From Prevotellaceae bacterium UBA1787 (GTDB lineage Bacteria; Bacteroidota; Bacteroidia; Bacteroidales; Bacteroidaceae): 9,282 nt of DNA. The notes under the pieces are model-generated. The model was given only the letters and a program-made list of their open reading frames with translations. It was not told the DNA's origin and did not search any database. Made by a program: the position numbers and the translations under genes. Location of the stretch: the NCBI GenBank assembly GCA_002315195.1, contig DCGD01000154.1, positions 1-9,282 on the forward strand, read 5' to 3'. Positions 1 to 7,041 of this stretch are shown here, one piece after another. How positions within the stretch are numbered: the first letter of the stretch is position 1; each line of letters begins with the position of its first letter.

Positions 1-76
1 ACATCCCATGTGGGTAGTCCCCACCGAGAAGCGCATAACGTATAAAACCGAGAAAATGTCTTTGGCTAATGTTCAT
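1..76 (-). CDS. Start of an unidentified protein, cut by the window edge
   Basis: An ATG at 76-74 opens 25 codons without a stop and runs off the left edge. The visible residues begin MNISQRHFLGFIRYAL and continue LGGDYPHGM. Directly upstream on the same strand is AGGAAAG touching the ATG, a good Shine-Dalgarno sequence. The start lies 5 bp after the argF' stop, so the two genes are probably co-transcribed. The aromatic/aliphatic helix with Arg followed by Ala-Leu loosely recalls the N-terminus of some nucleotidyltransferase-fold proteins, but 25 residues are too few to assign a family. The start is inferred from the ribosome site and spacing; the product is unknown. Confidence 0.5.
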   Translation of the reverse strand, partial: MNISQRHFLGFIRYALLGGDYPHGM

Positions 77-81
77 CTTTC

Positions 82-1044
82 CTATAAATCCTGTAGAATT
101 CGTTTCAATACAACCGTTGCGGAAATCTCCCTATTGGCCGCTTCGGGAATAACCAACGATGTCGGTGACTCAATGACATCGTCGGTAACTATCATGTTGC
201 GCCTTACGGGCAGACAATGCATGAAAAAGGCATTGTTGGTTACAGCCATGTGACGGGCATCCACCGTCCAACTCATGTCCTTGTTCAACACCTTGCCATA
301 GTCATCGGGACGCGTCACACCCGGACAACTCCAATTCTTGGCATAAACAAAATCGGCGCCTTCCAAAGCCTTCATCTGATTGTACTCCACCTTGGCACCG
401 GCCACAAACTGTGGGTCGAGTTCATAGCCTTCCGGCTGCGTGACGACAAAATCAACATCGGCGGCAAGCATCCACTGCGCAAAACTGTTGGGAACGGCCT
501 GGGGCAAAGCCTTGGGATGCGGCGCCCATGTCATCACTACTTTGGGGCGCTCCAAACGGCGATATTGTTCAATGGTTATCAAATCCGCAAAAGCCTGAAG
601 CGGATGAACCGTGGCACTTTCCATTGAGAAAACGGGTTTTCCGCTGTATTTGATGAACTGCTCCAAAATCTGCTCGTTGTAGTCCGCTTCACGACTTTCA
701 AAACGCGCAAAAGTGCGAACGCCGATGATGTCGCAATATTGAGCCATCACGGGCACGGCCTCCAACAGGTGTTCACTTTTATCACCATCCATGATGACGC
801 CGCGCGCTGTTTCCAATTTCCATGCTCCCTGGTTTACGTCAAGCACAATGACATTCATGCCAAGATTCATGGCTGCCTTCTGCGTACTTAAACGCGTACG
901 AAGACTGTTGTTGAAAAAAATCAACAGCAGGGTTTTGTTCTTACCCAATGACTGGTACTTGAAGCGGTCTTTCTTGATTTCAAACGCTTCCTGCAACGCC
1001 GTTTTGATATCGCCTAACTCTGAGGCATAACGAAATACTTTCAT
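82..1044 (-). CDS. argF': N-succinylornithine carbamoyltransferase
   Basis: This cytoplasmic enzyme transfers the carbamoyl group of carbamoyl phosphate to an N-acylated ornithine in the arginine pathway of Bacteroidetes, which use succinylated rather than free ornithine. The protein has 320 residues, close to the roughly 318 of the Bacteroides fragilis enzyme as I recall it. Carbamoyl-phosphate motif FFNNSLRTR is at residues 43-51, HPLQ at 147-150, YAKNW at 234-238, and HCLPVRRN at 276-283. The start used is the only nearby ATG; the open frame extends five codons further only to a TTG. With this start the numbering matches the B. fragilis enzyme, and residue 90 is Ser where that enzyme has Pro. 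No clear Shine-Dalgarno precedes the ATG, which is common in this phylum. The family call is firm; substrate choice (succinyl rather than acetyl) is inferred from residue 90 and lineage. Confidence 0.93.
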   Translation of the reverse strand: MKVFRYASELGDIKTALQEAFEIKKDRFKYQSLGKNKTLLLIFFNNSLRTRLSTQKAAMNLGMNVIVLDVNQGAWKLETARGVIMDGDKSEHLLEAVPVMAQYCDIIGVRTFARFESREADYNEQILEQFIKYSGKPVFSMESATVHPLQAFADLITIEQYRRLERPKVVMTWAPHPKALPQAVPNSFAQWMLAADVDFVVTQPEGYELDPQFVAGAKVEYNQMKALEGADFVYAKNWSCPGVTRPDDYGKVLNKDMSWTVDARHMAVTNNAFFMHCLPVRRNMIVTDDVIESPTSLVIPEAANREISATVVLKRILQDL

Positions 1045-1106
1045 TTTAACTATCCACAAAAGCCATTAAACCAAACAGAACATCTGATGAACCTACTTTT
1101 GCGAAA

Positions 1107-1114
1107 CAAAGTTA
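1107..1114 (-). promoter_or_regulatory. Likely -7 element of the argF' promoter
   Basis: On the minus strand this reads TAACTTTG, an exact match to the Bacteroidetes -7 consensus TAnnTTTG. It would start transcription near 1100, leaving a leader of about 56 nt before argF'. At the expected 19 bp distance upstream there is no TTTG (the bases read GCGT), so only half of the promoter is recognisable. Confidence 0.45.
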
Positions 1115-1281
1115 GACATTTTTTTCGGGAATGACGCACTCGAACAAACAAAACTTCACCAAGAGTTTCATCAAGCGTTTCACGAGCATAATGGAAAGAC
1201 ACCTTAAAAAAATCATTGAGATTTGAAAAAACATGAAATAGAGGCAAATAATCATACGCCATATTCTGTTTATAGTAAAAA

Positions 1282-1317
1282 TTTGCAAAGTTTAATCACA
1301 AATAAACACTATCTTTG
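1282..1317 (+). promoter_or_regulatory. Likely promoter of the thioredoxin-like and peptidase genes
   Basis: TATCTTTG at 1310-1317 matches the Bacteroidetes -7 consensus TAnnTTTG exactly. TTTG at 1282-1285 could be the -33 element, but the 24 bp spacer is longer than the usual 19-21 bp. The predicted start near 1323 gives a leader of about 33 nt with no Shine-Dalgarno before the ATG at 1356. Confidence 0.5.
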
Positions 1318-1355
1318 CACCTGTTACATGTCAAACAACCTAAAACGTTTCAACC

Positions 1356-1895
1356 ATGAAAAAAATATTGTTCATACTTACAGCCTTGACGATGGCATTT
1401 TGTCCCATTCAAGCACAAAAGACGGCTTCCAAAGCCAAAAAAAATTCCGATTTCATTGTAATGAAAAATCCAAAGGCCACAACCGGACCTGAAATTCTGA
1501 AAGCCATTGCCGCAGACCACAAAGGCAAGGTCGCCGTGATTGACTTTTGGGCAACGTGGTGCGGACCCTGCATGAATGCCATGAAACAGATTGACCCCAT
1601 CAAGGAGAAATACCTCAAGGACAACAAGAAAAACATTGATTTCGTTTACGTCACCGGCGAAACATCTCCCATTGAAAAATTCAACGAAGCCATCCCCAAC
1701 ATCAAGGGTTTTCACTACAGACTAAGCGACCAGCAATACAAGGATTTGCTTAAACATCTGGGTATAAGGGGCATACCAACATATATGATTTTCAATGCAG
1801 ACGGAACGACGTCCTACGACAACATTACAGAGGGAGGTTATCCAGGAGACGAAGTGATGGTTGCGGAAATTGACAAGGCGCTCGCCAAAAAATAA
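1356..1895 (+). CDS. Exported TlpA/thioredoxin-like disulfide oxidoreductase
   Basis: The 179-residue product begins with a Sec signal peptide: Lys-Lys, a hydrophobic core, and likely cleavage after IQA at residue 20. Cys16 lies in the core without a lipobox, so a lipoprotein is unlikely. A short basic linker leads to a thioredoxin fold with the redox site DFWATWCGPC, whose WCGPC is at 68-72. The cis-proline segment GIPTYM is at 139-144, preceded by a Gly-Ile-Arg typical of TlpA-like proteins. Such proteins act in the periplasm or on the envelope, reducing or isomerising disulfides of exported proteins. The next gene starts 37 bp downstream and encodes another exported protein with six cysteines, so it may be a client; that is inference. 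The fold and location are well supported, the specific substrate is not known. Confidence 0.9.
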   Translation: MKKILFILTALTMAFCPIQAQKTASKAKKNSDFIVMKNPKATTGPEILKAIAADHKGKVAVIDFWATWCGPCMNAMKQIDPIKEKYLKDNKKNIDFVYVTGETSPIEKFNEAIPNIKGFHYRLSDQQYKDLLKHLGIRGIPTYMIFNADGTTSYDNITEGGYPGDEVMVAEIDKALAKK

Positions 1896-1932
1896 CCATA
1901 TTGGATGAATTCCATCATTGAGGAAAGCATAA

Positions 1933-3234
1933 ATGAAACGAACATTCTTTTATTTCTCCATCTTGTTATTTACCACGGTTGTTTCCACTAATGCGGAAAC
2001 AACCGTCTTGGAAAAACAGATTAAGCAACTTACTTCGGTTACAAACGCGACGCCACTTGAAAACACGGCAGGATATGCAGCCAAATTCGATGTACGCTTC
2101 ACACAGCCCCTTGATCACCAAAATCCCCAAAAGGGAAATTTCAGCCAGCGGGTTGTGGTGATGCACCGGAGCATTGACCGCCCGACAGTGTTGGTAACAG
2201 AAGGCTATGCAGCCTCTTACGCTATGAGTCCGTCTTATCTCGAAGAACTCTCAAGACTTTTCAACACCAATGTTGTCTTTGTTGAACACCGCTTCTTTGA
2301 CGTTTCCACCCCGACACCCTGCGATTGGACTTACATGACAGACCGCAACGCAATGGGAGACCTGCACCAAATCGTAACCTCCTTCAAACAACTCTACCCT
2401 GGAAAATGGATAAGCACCGGCATCAGCAAGGGGGGCCAAACCTGCATGCAATTCCGCGCATTGTACCCTAACGACGTGGATGTATCCGTTCCATACGTCG
2501 CACCGCTTTGCTTCGGCGTGGAAGACGGAAGACACGAACCATTCCTACGCAAATGCGGAACACCCGAAGACAGACAACGCATCGAAAATTTCCAAATGGA
2601 AGCGCTGAAACGAAAATCCGCCCTTCTTCCGGCATTTCAAACTTTTTGCTTGAAAAACAACCTGCGTTTCAACATCCCCATCAAGGACATTTATGATTAT
2701 TGCGTATTGGAATACAGTTTCGCACACTGGCAATGGGGCACGCCAACGGAAAACATCCCCGATGGGGAAGCGGATGATTTCACCATACTGAAAGAATTGT
2801 TGAGAATTTCGGGACCTGATTATTTCTCCTTGAACGACTCGCCTTCATTCTTTTATCAAGCGGCATACGAACTTGGATACTATGGTTACGACTTGAAACC
2901 ATTCAAGAAACTCACTTCCATCAAGAGTACGCGCAATTACCTGCACCGCATCATGCTACCCGACTCCCTAAACCATGTGCGCTTTCACAAGGATTTGTCG
3001 CGCTATGTACGCAAATGGCTCAAAAAGAACGATCCGCAAATGTTGTTTATCTATGGAGAAATCGATCCGTGGAGCGCGGCGGGAGTAACATGGCTGAAGA
3101 AAAAGAAAAACATGCGCGTGTTCATCCAGCCAAACGGTTCCCACAAAGCGAGAATCAGCAACATGCCTCCAGAAATGAAACAGGAAATACTCGACATTCT
3201 TTCCCGATGGATTGGTGAACGTCCCATCATATAA
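1933..3234 (+). CDS. Secreted serine peptidase of family S37 (tripeptidyl aminopeptidase type)
   Basis: The 433-residue protein starts with a signal peptide, probably cut after TNA at residue 21. The rest resembles the alpha/beta-hydrolase peptidases of family S37, which release short peptides from the N-terminus of polypeptides. The nucleophile elbow GISKGG puts the catalytic Ser at 165. VEHRFF at 117-122 matches the Glu-His-Arg segment near the active site of S28/S37 enzymes. GEIDPWS at 375-381 supplies the likely acid Asp378, and NGSHKAR at 401-407 the likely His404. A helical cap of about 170 residues lies between Ser and Asp. The mature part has six cysteines (130, 171, 193, 208, 239, 257). 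GAGGAAAG is a good Shine-Dalgarno about 6 nt before the ATG. The gene probably shares a transcript with the thioredoxin-like gene just upstream. Its likely role is using host or dietary peptides; exact specificity cannot be read from sequence. Confidence 0.86.
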   Translation: MKRTFFYFSILLFTTVVSTNAETTVLEKQIKQLTSVTNATPLENTAGYAAKFDVRFTQPLDHQNPQKGNFSQRVVVMHRSIDRPTVLVTEGYAASYAMSPSYLEELSRLFNTNVVFVEHRFFDVSTPTPCDWTYMTDRNAMGDLHQIVTSFKQLYPGKWISTGISKGGQTCMQFRALYPNDVDVSVPYVAPLCFGVEDGRHEPFLRKCGTPEDRQRIENFQMEALKRKSALLPAFQTFCLKNNLRFNIPIKDIYDYCVLEYSFAHWQWGTPTENIPDGEADDFTILKELLRISGPDYFSLNDSPSFFYQAAYELGYYGYDLKPFKKLTSIKSTRNYLHRIMLPDSLNHVRFHKDLSRYVRKWLKKNDPQMLFIYGEIDPWSAAGVTWLKKKKNMRVFIQPNGSHKARISNMPPEMKQEILDILSRWIGERPII

Positions 3235-3315
3235 AGGCATACGCCATCTTGAAAGTTATTCTATTCTTATGTGTTTACCGTCACACATTCAACAAGGTAT
3301 TTCCAATATAATCTA

Positions 3316-3358
3316 AAAAGAAACAGGGGGTTGTCAATGACAAGCCCCTGTTTCTTTT
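3316..3358. terminator. Long bidirectional hairpin terminator between convergent genes
   Basis: The arms AAAAGAAACAGGGG (3316-3329) and CCCCTGTTTCTTTT (3345-3358) are perfectly complementary over 14 bp. After one G-G mismatch the inner arms TTGTC and GACAA pair around the loop AAT. A T-rich tract follows the G+C part in either direction, so it can end transcription of the peptidase gene from the left and of the DUF349 gene from the right. Confidence 0.93.
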
Positions 3359-3429
3359 GCATCATCGCCAATGTTGTTGAACTATTAGAATATTGCTATT
3401 AAATCTTTTGAGTTCGTGTCCATGAATAT

Positions 3430-5418
3430 TTATTCAGCGGCATCTGCTGCATTTTCCTGCGCCTTGGCCGCCTCATCTTCCTGAGCCTTGATTCGGGAAG
3501 CCAAGTTGAGAAGTTCCGCCTTCAAGTCTTGAATCTTCTGATTCATGCTACCAATGAGTGCATTGCCATTCTTGGAATGCGCAGTGAGGAAAGAAATGTT
3601 GTTCTCATAGGTTGCCAACTCCGCTTTCTTTGCCTCGTACTGACGATACAAATTGTTACCGCCATTTTGGTTTTTGGATTGTTCGTTGTTACGTTCAGTG
3701 CGTTCGTTTCCGCCGCTCTTGCGGTTTCCGCGACCACGTCTGATCGAGTTCAGATTAAGTTCCTTGAAAAGATGGTCAACAATCTCACGATATTTGGCGT
3801 AAAGCTTATCCTTGTCCTTGAAAGGAACATGACCGGTGGCATTCCATTCATCCATAAGTTCCTTTACTTTTTGAGCCACATCGTCACCCGCCTCAATGGC
3901 AAGTGCCTGGAGTTTTTCGATGATGGTACGCTTCGCCGTCAAATTGGCAAGTTCTTCCTTATGCTGGTCACCAAGAATTTGTTTCTTCTGTTCAAAGAAA
4001 TAATTGCATGCGTTGTTGAAACGCTCCCACATGCTATTGGATGTTTTGTGTGGAACCGGACCTATTTCCTTCCAAGCCTTTTGAAGTTCAACCATCTTGT
4101 TTGTGACAGACGCCCATTCCTTGCTGTCTTTCAAAGCCTCCACTTTTTCAATCAATTCAAGTTTCTTCGCAGTGTTTTCTGCATAAATTCTCTTCAGCGT
4201 CTTGAAAAAATCTGATTTCTTGTTGAAGAAATTATCACATGCCGCACGGAAGCGTTCAAAGATTTTCGTGTTCATTTTTTTCGTCGCACGACCAATCTCC
4301 TTCCATTCTTTTTGGATTTCAATGATGCGCTTGGTGATGTTTTCCCAATCTGAATAGTTCTGCAGATTGGCTGTCTCTATGTTTTCAATTTCCTCACAAA
4401 GTGCGGTCTTCTTAGCCAGGTTTTCATCTTCCTTCGCTTTCAATGATTCAAAATACTGAGCATGACGTTTGTTGACAACAGAAGAAGCGGCTTTGAAACG
4501 CGCCCACAATTCTTCGCGCAAGTCCTTTGCTACAGGCCCGATTTCACGATATTCCTGATGGAGCTGTTGCAACTGATGGGAAGCCTTGACAATGTCTGTT
4601 TCGTCTGCAAGTTTTTCAGCCTCTTCACAAAGACGCTTTTTAGCCTCAAGATTTTTCTTGAAATCATAATCACGCAAGGCATTGTTCTCCTTCAGCAAAT
4701 CATAGTAGTGCTCTACCACGAACTGGTAACTCTTCCAAAGTTCGTTGGCTGCCTGAATGGGTATCGGCTTGATTTCCTTCCATTCCTCCTGAAGCTTGCG
4801 GAAAACATCATAGTTTTTGTTGGCGTCTTCCGGGGTAGGTGCAAGCACTTTGATTTGCTCAATGATGTTCTTCTTCTTGACAAGATTAACTTCTTTCTGT
4901 TGTTCCACAGCGGCGAGAATCTTGGCACGATGCTCTTTCACAACCCCCAAGAGCTGCTTGAACGTATCTTCAAGTGGCTCTGCGGGAATCTTGTACTCTT
5001 CAGCCACGCCACCGGCAGCGATATACTCATTGTAGTTCTGAGTACGTTCTTCCTTGAGGATTCGGTAGAAACCTTGTTTCAGCAAGTCCAATTCTACTTT
5101 TTCACTTTGCTCGGCATGTTCTGAAAGCGAACGCATCCGTTCAACGATACCCTCCTTGGTGTCGGGAATTTCGTAAACTTTTGTTTCAGCCTCAAGTTCT
5201 TCGATTGCTTCCATGTCAATCGACAACTCATCGGCATCTGAAACATCTTCCTGGACGGTGCCTTCCGCTGCCTGGGTTTCAACTTCAACCGGAGCCGCCT
5301 CCGGTTGTTCAACGATTTCTTCAGCCTGAGTCGCTTCCTGCGCCGCGCTTGCCTGAGGCTGCTCTACGGTTTCCATTCCTATGGATTCTTCCGTACGATC
5401 TGTGGGAACATTAGTCAT
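3430..5418 (-). CDS. DUF349 repeat protein with acidic N-terminus and basic linker
   Basis: This is a 662-residue soluble protein of unknown function without a signal peptide. Residues 15-78 are low complexity, rich in Glu, Ala, Gln and Val, and strongly acidic. From about 180 to 555 there are five helical DUF349 units, each built as KK..L.E.-helix, then LQ.EWKEIGPVP, then W.RF..A...FF..K. The central Trp/Tyr falls at 213, 290, 372, 449 and 525, a period of 76-82 residues. Unit 3 reads EIGRATKK and unit 5 NATGHVPF, so the ends are less conserved. Residues 558-590 form a basic, Gly/Asn/Arg-rich segment (RRGRGNRK), a possible nucleic-acid contact. A coiled coil of about 60 residues and an Ala/Glu tail finish the protein. 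It is transcribed alone from the promoter at 5489-5519 and has no obvious Shine-Dalgarno. The domain is recognised; the role is not known to me. Confidence 0.92.
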   Translation of the reverse strand: MTNVPTDRTEESIGMETVEQPQASAAQEATQAEEIVEQPEAAPVEVETQAAEGTVQEDVSDADELSIDMEAIEELEAETKVYEIPDTKEGIVERMRSLSEHAEQSEKVELDLLKQGFYRILKEERTQNYNEYIAAGGVAEEYKIPAEPLEDTFKQLLGVVKEHRAKILAAVEQQKEVNLVKKKNIIEQIKVLAPTPEDANKNYDVFRKLQEEWKEIKPIPIQAANELWKSYQFVVEHYYDLLKENNALRDYDFKKNLEAKKRLCEEAEKLADETDIVKASHQLQQLHQEYREIGPVAKDLREELWARFKAASSVVNKRHAQYFESLKAKEDENLAKKTALCEEIENIETANLQNYSDWENITKRIIEIQKEWKEIGRATKKMNTKIFERFRAACDNFFNKKSDFFKTLKRIYAENTAKKLELIEKVEALKDSKEWASVTNKMVELQKAWKEIGPVPHKTSNSMWERFNNACNYFFEQKKQILGDQHKEELANLTAKRTIIEKLQALAIEAGDDVAQKVKELMDEWNATGHVPFKDKDKLYAKYREIVDHLFKELNLNSIRRGRGNRKSGGNERTERNNEQSKNQNGGNNLYRQYEAKKAELATYENNISFLTAHSKNGNALIGSMNQKIQDLKAELLNLASRIKAQEDEAAKAQENAADAAE

Positions 5419-5488
5419 GTTGGTCTCTAATAAAATTCACAATTTACATTGAAAGATTGTACTTACGCACACTTTCGCTTTCTTTCTG

Positions 5489-5519
5489 CAAATGAAATAA
5501 ATATATTTCAAATAACAAA
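5489..5519 (-). promoter_or_regulatory. Promoter of the DUF349 gene
   Basis: On the minus strand TTTG (5519-5516), a spacer of exactly 19 bp, and TTCATTTG (5496-5489) fit the Bacteroidetes consensus TTTG-N19-TAnnTTTG with one mismatch in the -7 box. Transcription would start near 5484, giving a leader of about 65 nt. Confidence 0.68.
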
Positions 5520-5625
5520 GAATTTTTCACATTTTTTATGATTTTGGAGAAGAATATGTACAAGTTGCCGATTTTTCATGTAATTGCAGTGCTGAAAAGC
5601 AGTTTGGCGACTTTCCTCCCTTGAT

Positions 5626-6552
5626 TTATAACCAGGAACGACGACGGAACATCCAGTATAAAACACATGCCAACGCGACAGAAACAACACAGACACTTGG
5701 AAAAGCCCACCACTTGGACTCCAAACCACTGACAAGGTTCATGCCGAACAAACTTGCAATCAACGTAGGCAACATGAGTACAATGGAAATGGTGGTCATG
5801 GTCTTCATCACGCCACTCATGTTGTTATTGATGACATTTGCGTACGTCTCCATGGTGGAATCAAGAATATGCGTATAGATGTTCGTTGTCTCGCGCGCCT
5901 GGTTCATCTCAATGGTGACATCCTCAATCAAATCAGCGTCCAGTTCATCGACCGGGAGTTTGAATTTCAATTTGGAAAGCAAGGTTTCATTGCCTCTTAT
6001 GGAAGTAATGAAATAAGTCAGGCTGTCCTGCAGACGCGACAAACCCACCAAATCTTCATTGCTAATTTTATGGTCAAGTTGGTGTTTGTATTCTTCAATC
6101 AAGGTATTGATTTGTTTCAATCTTTTCAAATACCATACCGAGGAAGAAAGAAACAGACGGAAAACCAAATCGACGGAATCCGTAAAACCGCGGTTGCGTT
6201 TCTGTTGGTATGAAACAAAATCAATCATCATGTTGGTTTCATAGTTGCACACCGTGATGCACACTTCCTTGTTCAATATGATGCCAAGCGGCACGGTTGT
6301 ATGCGGTGTTCGGGAACGCACCTCCTTAATATAAGGTATGCGCAGAATAATCAACACCCACCCTTCATCATATTCATAGCGCGAGCGTTCATCCTTGTCT
6401 CGTATGTCATCCAAAAAATAGTCGGGAACGTTTAATTTCTCTATCAAATAGTGTTCATCATCTTCACTTGGACAAGTAATCTGAGTCCAGCAATTCGGTT
6501 CCCATTCGTGCAGCGTACGCAAGGTACGGTTTGTATTCCAAAAAGTTCGCAT
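5626..6552 (-). CDS. corA: CorA-family divalent cation (Mg2+) channel
   Basis: The 308-residue inner-membrane protein has the CorA plan: a large cytoplasmic N-terminal domain (about 1-245) ending in a long helix, then two membrane helices near 251-273 and 282-302. The signature GMN (270-272) closes the first helix, within SLFGMNLV, and forms the ion-selectivity ring in the pentamer. The short outside loop lacks the MPE of Escherichia coli CorA and contains two Trp; the C-terminus is RRRSWL, a basic cytoplasmic end. GMN favours Mg2+ (also Co2+ or Ni2+) over the Zn2+-exporting ZntB type. The ATG follows GGAGG at 6566-6562 with a spacing of about 9 nt. It has its own promoter and an unusually informative leader of about 118 nt. 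The family assignment is secure; the physiological ion is inferred. Confidence 0.9.
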   Translation of the reverse strand: MRTFWNTNRTLRTLHEWEPNCWTQITCPSEDDEHYLIEKLNVPDYFLDDIRDKDERSRYEYDEGWVLIILRIPYIKEVRSRTPHTTVPLGIILNKEVCITVCNYETNMMIDFVSYQQKRNRGFTDSVDLVFRLFLSSSVWYLKRLKQINTLIEEYKHQLDHKISNEDLVGLSRLQDSLTYFITSIRGNETLLSKLKFKLPVDELDADLIEDVTIEMNQARETTNIYTHILDSTMETYANVINNNMSGVMKTMTTISIVLMLPTLIASLFGMNLVSGLESKWWAFPSVCVVSVALACVLYWMFRRRSWL

Positions 6553-6671
6553 CTCTTAAATCCTCCAACATTTACCCAGACGGGAGGCATACACTCCTGT
6601 GCAAACTTCCAGTCCTTCTTACCGTAAATTTTCCGCGTAATAATCGTCCATTATTAATTTAACAATATTAT
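6553..6671 (-). promoter_or_regulatory. corA leader with competing pairings at the Shine-Dalgarno
   Basis: From the predicted start near 6671 to the corA ATG the leader holds three short elements. GGAG at 6597-6594 can pair with CTCC inside CCTCCC (6587-6582) across a 7 nt loop. The same CCTCC can instead pair with the corA Shine-Dalgarno GGAGG (6566-6562) across 16 nt. A third option is CCC paired with GGG across GTCT. The first two exclude each other, the arrangement of an on/off translation switch. The stems are short (4-5 bp), so chance is possible. Confidence 0.35.
6619..6651 (-). other. Possible 10-codon leader peptide upstream of corA
   Basis: ATG at 6651-6649 opens MDDYYAENLR followed by TAA, about 20 nt after the predicted transcript start. 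No Shine-Dalgarno is visible. The +1 frame over the following bases also reads like protein (YGKKDWKFAQECMPPVW) until it overlaps corA, so a decayed small gene is an alternative. It may also be chance. Confidence 0.25.
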
Positions 6672-6675
6672 AGTG

Positions 6676-6706
6676 CAAAATTAATGAAAAAAATAAAAAT
6701 CACGAA
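6676..6706 (-). promoter_or_regulatory. Promoter of corA
   Basis: TAATTTTG at 6683-6676 (minus strand) matches the Bacteroidetes -7 consensus exactly. TTCG lies at 6706-6703, a 19 bp spacer away, matching TTTG at three of four positions. Confidence 0.62.
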
Positions 6707-6757
6707 ATTTCCAATCCACATTTATCACCATTACCGCACCGTTTTTGGGGGGGCATC

Positions 6758-6823
6758 ATGAAAAAAGCAAGCACCATAACCTCAGCACTTGCTCTCACAT
6801 TTATGTCGCGAATTTGGCAATAG
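6758..6823 (+). other. Short frame resembling the start of an exported protein, possibly a gene remnant
   Basis: ATG at 6758 is preceded by GGGGGGG and CATC, which could act as a ribosome site. It reads MKKASTITSALALTFMS and four more residues before TAG. This has the Lys-Lys plus hydrophobic-core form of a signal peptide. Another frame stays open to 6972 past the stop. It may be the 5' end of a decayed gene, a signal-peptide-sized peptide, or chance; nothing decides between these. Confidence 0.22.
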
Positions 6824-6862
6824 ATTGTGACGATAGATGCGCAATATATGTCATTCCTATGT

Positions 6863-6886
6863 ATATCAATAACATACCATTGATAT
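6863..6886. repeat. Perfect 8 bp inverted repeat
   Basis: ATATCAAT (6863-6870) and ATTGATAT (6879-6886) are exact complements around an 8 nt spacer, AACATACC. The size suits a dimeric regulator site or a weak hairpin. No promoter is recognisable beside it. Confidence 0.4.
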
Positions 6887-7041
6887 TAAACTGTATGTTT
6901 GGCATGAAAGTCTCCTTGTCATCGCTACATTTCATCAATGACAAAAATGGAAATTATGACTTTACTCAATGATATATAGGCAAACATCTTTTAATCGTTA
7001 AAATTTATGCAAAACTCAGAATAATGAAGATAATGTTATTT

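Larger units (their letters stand above)
1045..1355. other. Divergent intergenic region between argF' and the thioredoxin-like gene
   Basis: This 311 bp stretch holds promoter-like elements facing both ways (minus strand near 1107-1114, plus strand near 1282-1317). Between them, at 1165-1173 and 1177-1185, is a 9 bp imperfect direct repeat, GTTTCATCA and GTTTCACGA, in step at 12 bp. It could be a regulator site, but there is no independent support. I see no gene; the open frames here have no ribosome site and cross the promoter elements. Confidence 0.55.
6707..7041. other. Intergenic stretch between the acyl-CoA ligase and the corA promoter
   Basis: This AT-rich 335 bp region has no convincing gene. 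It contains a run of seven G at 6747-6753, a 21-codon frame starting with a signal-peptide-like sequence at 6758, an 8 bp inverted repeat at 6863-6886 and a weak A+T-only hairpin, TTTTAA-tcg-TTAAAA, at 6989-7003. The longer plus-strand open frame from 6745 to 6972 begins only with TTG and its product has no recognisable domain. No strong terminator for the ligase gene was found here. Confidence 0.5.

Noticed and set aside
1046..1066. Minus-strand six-codon ORF (MAFVDS) ending 1 nt before the argF' ATG
   Set aside because: It has no ribosome site and no arginine codons as expected for an attenuation peptide; a frame this short is likely to occur by chance.
1050..1262. Minus-strand open frame upstream of argF' containing a protein-like piece, ARETLDETLGEVL
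   Set aside because: It runs across the argF' -7 element, has no ribosome site, and the protein-like part comes from the short direct repeat at 1165-1185.
5508..5579. Minus-strand 23-codon ORF starting MKNRQLVHIL after corA
   Set aside because: There is no Shine-Dalgarno or promoter, and its 3' end overlaps the DUF349 promoter. The composition is that of AT-rich spacer.
5591..5602. Small hairpin TGCT-GAAA-AGCA considered as a corA terminator
   Set aside because: The stem is only 4 bp and no T-tract follows on the minus strand.
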